A stretch of DNA of 64,000 nt from Gimesia aquarii (GCF_007748175.1 NZ_CP037422.1:3602020-3666019), one strand, 5' to 3'. Counted from the first letter of the stretch, positions 37,315 to 47,300 are shown. The notes: generated from the letters alone by a model not told the origin. Numbers and translations: made by a program.

Positions 37315-37671
37315 TTATTTTTCAACCACTTTTGAGGAACGATTCAAATGCCATTGTAGTAAAGGCATTTCACGTCGATTCGTTGATGAAGGATGTTGAG
37401 TGGATTGCACGTCAAGTTCACCTCGCTCGATAGAATTCAAGACCTGTCCGGGAGAACCGGCCTGTTGAGTAGCCAGTTTCATTTTCGCATGGACATCGAC
37501 TAACACATCCAATTGATAATGTTGACGACTGACTCGGCGTTTAAGCTCCAAACTCTCTTTTTCAAGCGCAATTCCGATCAGCGATATCGCAACCGCTAAC
37601 AAGATTGCACTTCCGAAACGGAATAACATCGACTTCAGCCTTTCCAAGCCAGCCGATTGATGATCAATCAA
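37315..37671 (-). CDS. FtsL-like division protein candidate
   Basis: 118 aa with one transmembrane helix (FGSAILLAVAISLIGIAL) followed by a helical, coiled-coil-like segment (LELKRRVSRQHYQLDVLVDV), then a polar tail. Size, topology and the position immediately before ftsI match FtsL, whose sequence is too variable for a motif-based call. The function would be to recruit and stabilise FtsI at the septum. Confidence comes mainly from context. Confidence 0.6.
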   Translation of the reverse strand: MIDHQSAGLERLKSMLFRFGSAILLAVAISLIGIALEKESLELKRRVSRQHYQLDVLVDVHAKMKLATQQAGSPGQVLNSIERGELDVQSTQHPSSTNRREMPLLQWHLNRSSKVVEK

Positions 37672-37726
37672 TTCACCACTGGTTTAGACTCTGATGAAAA
37701 AAGACGAACACATGTGTCTAATTTCA

Positions 37727-39619
37727 CTATCGGCTGGATGTGTTTCCAGGAACAAGACTGACTCGGCTGGCGTCATAAGGGAGCTGTAATTCGGTGCCAA
37801 TTTTTAGCTTATTTGGGTTCTGCAGTTTTTGACGATTGATCTGGTAAATCTGAAACCAGCGAGAAGAACGTCCGAGATGTCTCTGTGAAATATCGGTTAA
37901 TGTATCATTACTCCCCACACGATACATCGGACGTCCATCTTGACTGATAAAAAAGCCAGATGGCTTGCTTGATTTCCGCACTGCCCCTGTTCCGGAAAAC
38001 TTACTGGCAATAGTCTGTGTCGATTTGTGCCGCGATTGATATCGAGCATCAATCGCCGTTCGATCCGGGGCAATCAGTTTCGTACCTGGCCTCATTTTTT
38101 GTGGATCACTCACCCGATTTTTGTTGATCTCTGCCAGTAGTTGAAAATAACGGCCGGTACCATACAATTTCTTAGAGATCGTCCAGAAATTCTCGCCGTG
38201 TTGTACTGTGTATTCACCGCGTGAATTCATGACAGGCTCTTGTTGGAATGACTCTTCCTGTAAAGCACCAAATTCCTGAATGGAATTGTCGCTAGTTGGT
38301 GCAGAACGATCAAACAGCCCCTGAGCCTGGGGCGCTTGTTGTTCTGTCATGGCCCCTGGATTGTGAAATGTACTAGTATCAATTGCCGCTGACGGATTTT
38401 TCACCGTCGTGACACTCTCTGCCTGTTGTGCTGAAAATTCTTCCGGACGAAAATTACCAAAACGGCCTTCACCCTGATTCGCAGAGTCTGCATTGAATTC
38501 TGAAACTTCTGGCTGTTCGAATTCCTGATTGAATGACTGCTCATTTTGAGCCATTGATGATTGGGGTTTACCCTGCGAAAATTCGGCAGCATCAAACTCG
38601 CCTGCTTCAGCTGGTGTGGAAATGTCTGTGATATTGATCTTCGCTGTATTGTCAGAAAATTCTTCCGGGTTTTGCATCTGAGCTGAATTTAATTCATTTG
38701 CGGGATCAAAGTTTTCAAACTCATTCTCTGCAGACTGCTGTGGTTCTGCCTGCATAGTTTGTCCTTGCTGTGCTAATCCACCAAATGGATCTTCTTCTGC
38801 TTGAAATGCATTGGTAGTTACCTCTGCTGATTGATCGAACTCATTACCAGAAGGCTGTTCTCTCAATCCCGAATTTCCTGCCACTGGATCGGGTGGCAAT
38901 CCGGTTTGTGATTCCAGATTGAAATCGTTAGATTGCTGAGCTGTCTGTGTTGGCTGTTGAGCAAACTGATTCTCTTGTGAAAATGGGTTTTGTTGCTCTG
39001 CTCCAAATTCCTGTTGAGAATTATCAAAAGTAGCGGGCTCAGACTGATTCTGCATGCCCGCCTGAAATTCATTTTGAGTGGGATTTTCAAATTCATTATT
39101 CGAATTTGACGAGGAATCAAACTGCTGGAATCCATTATCTGTCTGATTCATTGCAAATTCAGAAGACTGTTGAGGTTCAGTCTGATTTTCGAATGTGTTT
39201 TGGGAAAACTGATCCGTACCTTGTGCCCCAGATTGCTGCATCGCAAAAGAATTATCCTGATCCTGCCCTTCCAGTGGAGTAGAAAATCCCGAATTGCTTC
39301 CATTCGAACCAAAACCATTCGACTGATCGACAACCTGATCAGAAGAGGAAGGCTGCAAATTCCCCTCTCCAAAAGGATCTACTTCTTGATTCGGATCTGC
39401 TTCTGGCAACTTCTCCTTGGACTCAACCTCTGCAGGATTATTCACAGCGAGATCTTCCTGCGGTCGATTAATTTTCTGATAAACGACTAAACCAAAGGCA
39501 CTCAGCAAGATAAAAATCAGACAAAGTCCCACTTTGGTTTCAATGGCAATCCCAGACTTAGGTTTTTCAATTCCCCAGTCTTCTTCGGCTGTCTTTTCTG
39601 CTTTTTTTTCTTCAGTCAT
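37727..39619 (-). CDS. membrane LysM protein with long Q/N/S/F-rich linker
   Basis: 630 aa. A charged cytoplasmic start, one transmembrane helix at about 29-50 (VGLCLIFILLSAFGLVVYQ), about 400 residues of low complexity dominated by Q, N, S, E and regularly spaced F, then two C-terminal LysM domains (YTVQHGENFWTISKKLYG about 468; MYRVGSNDTLTDISQRHLG about 566). LysM domains bind peptidoglycan glycans. The linker composition is prion-like, with aromatic residues spaced by polar ones. Lying between rsmH and the ftsL-like gene, the protein may be part of the planctomycete division machinery; no such protein is part of the classical dcw set, so this is an inference. Confidence 0.85.
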   Translation of the reverse strand: MTEEKKAEKTAEEDWGIEKPKSGIAIETKVGLCLIFILLSAFGLVVYQKINRPQEDLAVNNPAEVESKEKLPEADPNQEVDPFGEGNLQPSSSDQVVDQSNGFGSNGSNSGFSTPLEGQDQDNSFAMQQSGAQGTDQFSQNTFENQTEPQQSSEFAMNQTDNGFQQFDSSSNSNNEFENPTQNEFQAGMQNQSEPATFDNSQQEFGAEQQNPFSQENQFAQQPTQTAQQSNDFNLESQTGLPPDPVAGNSGLREQPSGNEFDQSAEVTTNAFQAEEDPFGGLAQQGQTMQAEPQQSAENEFENFDPANELNSAQMQNPEEFSDNTAKINITDISTPAEAGEFDAAEFSQGKPQSSMAQNEQSFNQEFEQPEVSEFNADSANQGEGRFGNFRPEEFSAQQAESVTTVKNPSAAIDTSTFHNPGAMTEQQAPQAQGLFDRSAPTSDNSIQEFGALQEESFQQEPVMNSRGEYTVQHGENFWTISKKLYGTGRYFQLLAEINKNRVSDPQKMRPGTKLIAPDRTAIDARYQSRHKSTQTIASKFSGTGAVRKSSKPSGFFISQDGRPMYRVGSNDTLTDISQRHLGRSSRWFQIYQINRQKLQNPNKLKIGTELQLPYDASRVSLVPGNTSSR

Positions 39620-39710
39620 GGCACTGAACCAATTCCAATAAAACGTAAAAAATGTCTTCTTCAGACCAATAGAAAACTATTTGCCTGCCAACTAAACTTA
39701 GTAGTGAAAA

Positions 39711-40631
39711 TTATGTCTTGATCGCAACCCTTAACTTCGCAGTACGACACCGTGGATTGACACGCTGTTCTGCCTGAGTTGCAACAATGGGCTTCTGTGT
39801 CAAGCTCTTCCAGATAGCTTGGTTCTTAAAAGCCTGCTTGACTAATCGGTCTTCCAGCGAATGAAAGCTGATAATCGCAGCTCGTCCTCCTGGTTTCAGA
39901 ACCTGTGGTAAAACCGTTTCCAACATGGTTTGTAATTGTTCGAGTTCCTTGTTTGCTGCTATCCGTAATGCCTGAAATACACGTGTCGCCGGATTTTTCC
40001 TTGCTGAAGTCAATGCCTTATGCGGGACCGCTTCATGAACGGCTTTTGTCAAATCTACTGCCATCCTGATCGGTGCTGATTTCCTCTGCTTGACAATCTG
40101 AGCCGCTATTCTGTGACTGAAACGCTCCTCACCATAAACTTCGAATACTTCAATCAATTCTGATTCTGAAAGTGTTTCCAGAAGTTTCCAGGCTGGAACT
40201 CCTGACCTGGTATCGAACCGTAAATCTAATTCTCCTGACGACTCAAATCCAAAACCACGCTCGACATCTCCTAATTGATCTGAAGACAATCCCAAATCTA
40301 ACAGAATTCGATCAATATACTTCAGTTGCAGTTCATCCAAGACTCTAGATAGCTCTGCATAACTCGCCTGTTTGAGATGCCACTGCCCAACTGATGATTT
40401 TTCTAACTGTAATTTTTCTTTTGCAAAATTGAGCATCATCTCATCACGATCCAGACCAATTAAGATTCCTTCTGTACCAATTTTTCTCAATATGTGTTGA
40501 CTATGGCCTCCAGCTCCTACCGTTCCGTCAACAACGACCAGCCCGGGAGATAAATCAAGTTGCTCAATAACCTCACGTAACAGAACCGGTATATGAATCG
40601 TCTTCTTCTGATCACCGGACATGCGTGACAT
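39711..40631 (-). CDS. rsmH: RsmH, 16S rRNA m4C1402 methyltransferase
   Basis: 306 aa, standard length. The SAM-binding motif VVDGTVGAGGHSQHIL, the segment ILLDLGLSSDQL and the C-terminal FHSLEDRLVKQAF and NPRCRTAKLRV are diagnostic (formerly MraW). It methylates C1402 of 16S rRNA at the decoding centre. It follows mraZ in the conserved dcw order, but 612 bp of non-coding sequence intervenes instead of the usual short gap. Confidence 0.96.
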   Translation of the reverse strand: MSRMSGDQKKTIHIPVLLREVIEQLDLSPGLVVVDGTVGAGGHSQHILRKIGTEGILIGLDRDEMMLNFAKEKLQLEKSSVGQWHLKQASYAELSRVLDELQLKYIDRILLDLGLSSDQLGDVERGFGFESSGELDLRFDTRSGVPAWKLLETLSESELIEVFEVYGEERFSHRIAAQIVKQRKSAPIRMAVDLTKAVHEAVPHKALTSARKNPATRVFQALRIAANKELEQLQTMLETVLPQVLKPGGRAAIISFHSLEDRLVKQAFKNQAIWKSLTQKPIVATQAEQRVNPRCRTAKLRVAIKT

Positions 40632-40986
40632 TCACTTGGTAATAGTTTTAAATAAAAATGACCTAAATCGTACGGCAGCCAGACAGGCAATCATTGTGCG
40701 ATTGATATTAGCTCTTTGATTTGATTGTAAAGATAGGGGGTAGAGACTTTTGAAATGAAACTCTGAGAGATTGTTTGCTTAAGAGTTAGGTTGAAGAACC
40801 AGCTTGAATTTTAAGCCTGAGAAGTCTAGAAAAATCTCGTTTTTTTGACAAGATCAGTTAAAGATTTTTGAAAAGCAATTGCGCAAAAGTGCTAAGTCGT
40901 CTGATAGAAAGCAATTGAATCAATCTGATTTTATAAGTTTTCAGCAAACAGTGAGAAAATTCCGTTTGCTCGCTAACTTTCTTTGC

Positions 40987-41162
40987 TCAAGGAGGGAACC
41001 CTGAAGCCATCCGTCTCAAGTAGCTTCCTTTCTACTTAAGTGCGGAGACGAACGACCGGTGGCCCAACCGAAGTATTCTGAGCACACACAGGTGAATTCC
41101 ATTTCACCTTCAATCCGCGAAGCCCGGTAGCCAGCGGAAGAGTTCCATTATTTCCTCCTTGA
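40987..41162 (-). ncRNA. strongly structured RNA-like element between mraZ and rsmH, family unknown
   Basis: A multi-branched fold is closed by two stacked helices: TCAAGGAG 40987-40994 with 41155-41162, and GGAAC 40995-40999 with 41142-41146, leaving an 8-base bulge. Inside are four hairpins. Hairpin 1 is a two-part one: CGTCTC+AAGTAG at 41012-41023 with 41032-41037 and 41045-41050. Hairpin 2 is CGGT/ACCG (41057-41070). Hairpin 3 is AGGTGAA/TTCACCT (41090-41109). Hairpin 4 is TCCGC/GCGGA (41114-41138). The strand is uncertain because the fold is symmetric in pairing; minus is preferred since the flanking mraZ-rsmH genes run that way and a leader ORF lies inside it. It does not match RNase P, SRP, tmRNA, 6S or common riboswitch signatures that I know. 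Confidence 0.55.
41110..41148 (-). CDS. possible 12-codon leader peptide inside the structured element
   Basis: ATG at 41148 is preceded by AAGGAGG at seven-base distance, the strongest ribosome binding site in this region. It encodes MELFRWLPGFAD and then TGA. The ribosome binding site lies in the closing stem of the structured element, so folding would hide it. Such an arrangement recalls leader-peptide attenuation or translational control ahead of rsmH. The peptide has no repeated amino acid. Chance occurrence is possible. Confidence 0.4.
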   Translation of the reverse strand: MELFRWLPGFAD

Positions 41163-41243
41163 ACAATACTGTTTTTTATTTGGTTGCTAAACTGCGCTTA
41201 CTACTGGAAGACATTGATTAAACGCTCCATCTCTGCTCGATTT

Positions 41244-41699
41244 CTACCAGGGCATTTGACCAAAGGCTTGAGAGGCCATCTCATCAAAATGAGGTCCATG
41301 ATCTTTAAGATAGGTTTCCCAACGCTCTGTACTCCAAATTTCTGCATGATCTTGAACTCCAATCAATATCACTTCCTGTTTTGCTTCCAAGCTAGCCAGA
41401 TTAGCCAAACGTTCCGGAATACAAATGCGTCCCTGAGCGTCCACTTCCACTTTCTCAGCCCTCGAATAATACAATCGAAGATAGCGGGCTGCCTCCGGGA
41501 CGTTATTGGAATACTCTTTTAAACGTTGTGCTTGCTGTTCAAATCCCTTCTCAGAAAAAAGCAACAAAGATGTTTCCGTGCCTGGTGCAATATAAACCTG
41601 TGTAAATTGTTTGTTAACAAGTTCTTCTTTGATTCGCTTGGGGATTGCCAAACGACGTTTTCCGTCCAGAGTCTTGTTGAATGTTCCAGTTAACGCCAT
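41244..41699 (-). CDS. mraZ: MraZ, transcriptional regulator of the dcw cluster
   Basis: 151 aa from the ATG at 41699, giving the family start MALTGTFNKTLDGKRRLAIP; the ATG at 41729 would add ten atypical residues. Two AbrB-like halves are visible with the conserved DGKRRLAIP and DAQGRICIPERL motifs. MraZ is a dodecameric DNA-binding protein that represses its own operon through TGGG-type repeats. Four TGG boxes at 10-bp spacing overlap the start (see separate entry). Confidence 0.94.
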   Translation of the reverse strand: MALTGTFNKTLDGKRRLAIPKRIKEELVNKQFTQVYIAPGTETSLLLFSEKGFEQQAQRLKEYSNNVPEAARYLRLYYSRAEKVEVDAQGRICIPERLANLASLEAKQEVILIGVQDHAEIWSTERWETYLKDHGPHFDEMASQAFGQMPW

Positions 41700-41728
41700 T
41701 GATCCCCACTTGCCACCATTATTCACCA
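41696..41728 (-). promoter_or_regulatory. MraZ-type operator: four TGG boxes at 10-bp period
   Basis: On the minus strand TGGTG, TGGTG, TGGGG and TGGCG begin at 41728, 41718, 41708 and 41698, each followed by a 5-base spacer. E. coli MraZ recognises TGGGN repeats separated by 5 bases, so the layout fits exactly. They cover the region just before and at the chosen start codon. The last box contains the ATGG of the start and may be coincidental. Confidence 0.6.
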
Positions 41729-41899
41729 CAGAGTGATGAATTTATCAGCCAGATCGGAATCGTCAAGCATGATTGATTCGTTGAGTAGAAAACAAAGAAC
41801 TCGAAATGACCTAGATACTTATCACGATTGGAATTGTGATTTTTTAGTTTTTTATATTTTATTGATTTGAATCAAATTTGATGCTCGATTTTCGTCAAT

Positions 41900-43021
41900 T
41901 CAGCGATGCTTTATCAGTAGGTTCTCGTAAATCTGGTCATATTTCTGGGCTATTGCTTCCCATGTAAATTCTTTTTTGACAATAATTTGCGCATTTCTGG
42001 CCATCTCGAGAAACATTGCAGGTTCATGACTGAAGTCTCGTAATGCCTGTTGAATCTCAGCAGAACTACCCTGAGCTACTAGAACACCCTGTTTACCATG
42101 TTGTATTAATTCAGAAACGCCGTCCACATCCGTTGAAATGACAGGCAAACCAGAGGCCATCGCCTCAAGAACCACATTTGGCATCCCTTCCCATAACGAT
42201 GGAAGTACCAAACAACTGGCTGCCTTCATCAATTGAGGAATCTGAGACTGCCAACCAGCAAAATGAATCCGTGAAGCACACGGCAATTGGTACGATTGTT
42301 GTTCCAATTTAGCTTTCAACGGCCCCTCACCAACAAATAGGAGATGAAAATCGGGAGCCTGCTCCGCAAAGCAAGTAAATGCAGTCAGAAGATCGTTGGG
42401 GGCCTTCTGAGGATCTAATCTCCCCACGAACAGAATCACCTTCGCACCGGCAGGAATGCCCCACGGGCTCAAATCTATCGCTTCTGCGCTATCAAACAAT
42501 TCGAAATCTACGCCATTAGGAATTACCTTCACTTTAGATTTTGAAAGCTTACCCTGCCGAATAGAAAACTGTGCCACCGATTGACTGACACAGACATTCA
42601 AATCTACAAGACCGTTAGTCCAACGATCCAAAAAGAGGTGACCATTCTGTCGTTTTTCTGAAACACGAATGCCAGAAACGACATGCCGTATTCCTGAAAT
42701 GCGCGCAGCAAGTCGACCGGCTAAATTGGCATGAAATAAAAATGTTTGGAGTAAAACTGGTTTCTGTGCTTTGAACTTTTTTGCCAGTCGCCAGATAATG
42801 CGAGCATCCCAAGGCGAATGAGCGTGTAAGACCTCTATGGGAATGTCCGCCAATTGGAGTTCATCAGCCAGTGGTCCCGTGCCTGTCAGAGAATAAACAA
42901 CGGGAGACCATTTTTCACGATTCAAGCGTTTTACAATCTGAACGAGCGCACGTTCCGCTCCACCAGGCTGTAGCCCGGTAATACAAAAAGCTATCGGAGT
43001 GGGAAAGACATCGTCAGACAA
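41900..43021 (-). CDS. family 4 (GT-B) glycosyltransferase
   Basis: 373 aa. TTG start with AGAGG about eight bases upstream; no in-frame ATG lies near. The N-terminal GT-B half starts with GLQPGGAERALVQIV; the C-terminal half has the hinge IPNGVDFELFD, the VGRLDPQKAP motif and the E-x7-E nucleotide-sugar site in LWEGMPNVVLEAMASGLP. It transfers a sugar from an activated donor, probably in cell-surface glycan synthesis. The donor and acceptor cannot be told from sequence. It is a single gene next to mraZ, which may simply be by chance. Confidence 0.9.
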   Translation of the reverse strand: MSDDVFPTPIAFCITGLQPGGAERALVQIVKRLNREKWSPVVYSLTGTGPLADELQLADIPIEVLHAHSPWDARIIWRLAKKFKAQKPVLLQTFLFHANLAGRLAARISGIRHVVSGIRVSEKRQNGHLFLDRWTNGLVDLNVCVSQSVAQFSIRQGKLSKSKVKVIPNGVDFELFDSAEAIDLSPWGIPAGAKVILFVGRLDPQKAPNDLLTAFTCFAEQAPDFHLLFVGEGPLKAKLEQQSYQLPCASRIHFAGWQSQIPQLMKAASCLVLPSLWEGMPNVVLEAMASGLPVISTDVDGVSELIQHGKQGVLVAQGSSAEIQQALRDFSHEPAMFLEMARNAQIIVKKEFTWEAIAQKYDQIYENLLIKHR

Positions 43022-43258
43022 CTATTTTTCCTCTTTAGGAAACAAAAGGTCAGCATACGACTGATAGAGTCAGTCATAACCTGAATTCCATTGTTCGAAG
43101 GCTGAAATTGCCGACAAGCTTAGATTTCGAAATTGTGCTCAATATGCTAAGAGAAAATAAAAATCTTCGTTAAAATCCGCCATTTTCAACGGTTTCCAAT
43201 AAATTTTAGCAAACAAAATTAATCCCTCTTTAAATTAATCCCTTCAGAAACTTGCTTC

Positions 43259-44314
43259 ATGACCGAATTAAACACATTTGACTACGAGCTTCCTCCGGAA
43301 TTAATCGCCACCCAACCGACACAGCAGCGAGATCAATCTCGGATGTTAGTAGTAGACCGCCAAGCAAATACCATTATCCATAGCTCGATTTCTAAACTAC
43401 CCCTATATTTAAATTCTGATGACTGTCTGGTCTTGAATGATACGCGTGTGCTCTCAGCCCGGATATTTGGTGTCAGAAAATCAACGGGTGGTAAATGGGA
43501 AGGCCTCTATCTGGGATCTGATGAATCAGGCCAGTGGAAATTGATGAGTAAAACAAGAGGCAAGCTGATTTCGGGAGAGACTATTGATTTGGTACCTGCC
43601 CATCCAAGGCAGGAACAAAAGCAAATCTCACTTCAAATGCAAAGCAAGGATGCAGAGGGTTACTGGACTGCCGCAGTTCAATCAGATGAAGACCATCATA
43701 CCATATTGGAACACTTTGGGACGATGCCTTTGCCTCCCTATATGCGACGTGAGCTGGCAACGGATATCGACTGGGAGCGCTATCAAACCGTTTATGCCAA
43801 CCAACCCGGCGCAGTGGCAGCGCCAACAGCAGGTCTGCACTTCACTCCTGACCTATTGAATGAGTGTATGCAAAAAGGAATTCAGATTGCGAAAGTCACG
43901 TTGCACGTTGGTATTGGAACATTTAAACCAATCTTGGTGCAAACATTGGATCAACACAAGATGCATTCTGAATGGTGCGAGTTATCGGAAGAGTCTGCCG
44001 TATTGTTAAACGAAACCCGACAAAAGGGAGGTCGAATCGTTTCCGTGGGGACAACAAGTGTCCGTACCCTCGAAACAGTAGCACAACAGGGCTCGCTCAA
44101 TGCCTGGCGAGGAGAGACAGACATCTTCATCTATCCACCATATCAGTTTCAAGCCGTCGATTGTCTGCTGACCAATTTTCATTTGCCAAAATCAACTTTA
44201 TTAGTTCTGGTAAGCGCCTTTGCTGGTACTGAATTAATACGCGAAGCCTACGAAAAAGCAGTCGAAGAACAATATCGTTTCTTTAGCTATGGCGATGCCA
44301 TGTTGATTTTATAG
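43259..44314 (+). CDS. queA: QueA, tRNA preQ1-34 S-adenosylmethionine ribosyltransferase-isomerase
   Basis: 351 aa, standard length. Conserved blocks: FDYELPPELIATQPTQQRDQ, LVLNDTRVLSARIFG, YANQPGAVAAPTAGLHFT, VTLHVGIGTFKPI, and TNFHLPKSTLLVLVSAFAG. It converts 7-aminomethyl-7-deazaguanine to epoxyqueuosine in tRNA. Divergent from the glycosyltransferase and convergent with the large cytochrome gene. Confidence 0.97.
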   Translation: MTELNTFDYELPPELIATQPTQQRDQSRMLVVDRQANTIIHSSISKLPLYLNSDDCLVLNDTRVLSARIFGVRKSTGGKWEGLYLGSDESGQWKLMSKTRGKLISGETIDLVPAHPRQEQKQISLQMQSKDAEGYWTAAVQSDEDHHTILEHFGTMPLPPYMRRELATDIDWERYQTVYANQPGAVAAPTAGLHFTPDLLNECMQKGIQIAKVTLHVGIGTFKPILVQTLDQHKMHSEWCELSEESAVLLNETRQKGGRIVSVGTTSVRTLETVAQQGSLNAWRGETDIFIYPPYQFQAVDCLLTNFHLPKSTLLVLVSAFAGTELIREAYEKAVEEQYRFFSYGDAMLIL

Positions 44315-44327
44315 CCCGTCTTGGAAA

Positions 44328-47300
44328 TTATTGAGGTTTGGCTATTTCTTTGGGAACCTGGCCATCCAAATAACGCCAGTTCTTAATAAATGAAATCAAA
44401 TCTGCCATCTGCTGTGGATTGATAGTCTTCTCCAATCCGACAGGCATTAAAGAAAGTCCACTAGATTTCATTTCTTCAATTTCTTCCTTGAGTACAGTAA
44501 CCATTTTCCCTTCAGGCTGCTTTAACGTAATCGAAGCACCACTATCAGAAGAAATAATTCCAGTATGAACGACTCCATCAATGGTAATGATCGTATAACT
44601 AAAGAAATTGGCATCGATGGCACGATTGGGATCCAGAATATTTGTGAGAAGATACTCTGGTGTTTTCGAGCGTGAATCACCAATATCAGGTGCGACATTC
44701 ACACCGATCTCTCCAATTTTGTGGCAGGTCACACAGTTCTTGACAAACACCTGCTTTCCATGCAATGGATTCGCCTTCAATTTCAGAGAGGCCTGATAAG
44801 CGGCAAGTACTTTTTGGCGGTCTGCTGGAATAGCGGCAGCAAATAGTGCAGCCGCTCGCTTCTTGATTTTTGGATCACGATGTCGCTTCAATCGTGTTGA
44901 ACGTGAAGGGCCCAACTCTGAAATCTTGATCTCTCCCTTCTCGATCGCATCCAGCAGTAAATTAGTTCGACCTTGATTTGCCAGCATCGCATCCAGAATG
45001 GCTCGTCTCATGCCGGGTGTCTGTTTTGCATATCCATCCATCAAAACGGCGCCTATCTGATCGTCGGCGTACGGACTGATTGCCCCAATCGCTGCGATCT
45101 TAACAGCCTGTGATGGATGATCTTGAATCAGGGAAAGCAGTGTTTTGCCATTCATGTCAAACCCCACGAATTGTAATACAGCAATCGCATTCAGTTTTTG
45201 AGTCAATGGAGTTTTGGAATCAGCTGCAATATCGACTATCTTCTGAAAGAAATCCCTCAACTTCTTCTGATCATCAGCGGATAACTGTTTTTGATACTGT
45301 GCGATTGATTTTCCACGACGTCTGAGGCTAGTCCCTAATCCTTCAATGCCCGCAATTTGAAGTTCTAATTGCTGACCGGAATCCAAGCCCGCAATCAATG
45401 AAAGCGTCTCTTGAATTTCTTCCGCTTTCAAACGGGGTCCGATGGCAGCCGTCATTTCTCGAACCGCATCATTGATACCTGAGTTTTTCGAGGCGGCATT
45501 CAACTGACTAAGGAAAGATTCAAGCACCGTCACCGCAGAATCAGAGGCAGAAGAGAGTACGGCAGCGCGTGTCCAGGAATCATTGGCTCCCTTGAGCATT
45601 AATTTTGCTAACTGATCAACTATCGCCCGGTTTTCCTTGGCTTCTCCCAGACTGATTGCCAACTGAAAACGCAACCGGGCATCGGCGGAATCAACAAGTG
45701 AGAGCACCTTTTCTTTCAACTTCGGATCTTGAGACAATCGCGGTTCACTCAAACGAATGGCTTGTTCTTTAACACGTTGAGATGAATCTTTTAATGCCGT
45801 CTTCAAAACAGATGCGTTTAGTCTTCCCAAACCTTCCAAAGCCCATAATGCATGAATACGTGCATGCTCAGACTTTCCTTCAGATATAAGTTTTTCCAAT
45901 AAAGGCTGGATTGCAGGATCTTGACGTTCAAAGATTAACCGCGATGCGGTCTCCCGTTGCCATGCATCTCTTGAAGATAGTGCCGCCGCCAACTGTTCAA
46001 GAGTCGCATCTTTCAAGGCGGTATATGCACCTTTATTAATCTTAGCTCCTTTAGGAACGATGCGATAAATCCGGCCACGATCAATTCCATCATTCAAATC
46101 GGAACGCTTTTTCAATTCCACAGGCATGAACTGAGGATGCTCGATTACCGCACGATACATATCACAGAGATACAAAGCCCCATCGGGGCCATTTGCCATG
46201 TTCACAGGACGAAACCACTCATCGCGGCTGGCAAGGAACTCAACCTGATCACGACCATATTTTGAATCATAAGTTGCGCCCTGGGGTGTCATTACATCGC
46301 GGTGAACCAAATTTGCTGTCGGTTCACAAGTGAAACTATTGCCATAAAATCCTTTTGGAAACAAACCTCCACGATAAATGGTCACACCACAGGCGGCGGT
46401 GAATTGCCCGGCGTGGAGTGTCGAGGTCGTCCAGGTACGACTGATGGCGTAAACTCTAGACGTTTCTGCACTCGGTGAAACATCATGAAAAACCGACTTC
46501 ACTGCCAGATATGGATTTCGTTTAAGATAACGATTTTCAAGGACGATATGCTTATTCGGATTTCGATTAGAACAAACGAATCGATTACCGTAATCATCAA
46601 ATGTTAAACCAAATTGGCCAATTCCAGAAATCGATTCATAATGCCCGCTCAGAGGTTGAAAGCGGAAATCAAGCCCGTTAATAGGGACTTGTTTCGCTTC
46701 TTTTTTCCACTGTGGATGTGTGGCAATTACGGAACCACCTCGAAGGCCATTCGCTATATAAATGTGATTATCTAAACCCAACGTGGGATGGTTTGCACGA
46801 AGTTGAGAGTTTTCTTCTTTGAATCCAGTAAACCAGGTTTCAACAATATCGGCTTTATCATCACCAGTGGTATCTTTCATGAATTGTACTTTACCTGCCA
46901 GGGTTACAATCAATCCCCCCTTCCAGGGTTGAATTCCTGTGGCAAATAACAACTTGTCCGCAAAGACCTTTGCAGTCTCGTAATAACCATCATCATTCTT
47001 GTCGCGCAATAACTTAATCCGGCTTTTAGGATCTTCCCCTGGTTGAGGCCCATGGGGGTAGTCTGTCATTTCAACAACCCACAATGATCCTGACTCATCA
47101 AATGCAACCGCCACGGGGTTGATCACCTGGGGTTCAGCCGCTACCACCTGCATTTCGAAATCAGGGTGAACCACAGTCTGTTTGAGCGACTCCTCGGGAG
47201 ATAATGGTGATTTCGGTACCTGACTCACCTGATCTGCGGCAGACATGAACTGGCTTCCTACACTAATCGCCAAAATCAAACAGCCCACTTGCATCCCGTA

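Noticed and set aside
40987-41162. Structured element as RNase P RNA, SRP RNA, tmRNA or 6S RNA
   Set aside because: The element is far too short for RNase P and lacks its conserved core words. No SRP tetraloop/asymmetric loop signature, no tRNA-like end, and several separate hairpins instead of the single rod with central bubble of 6S RNA.
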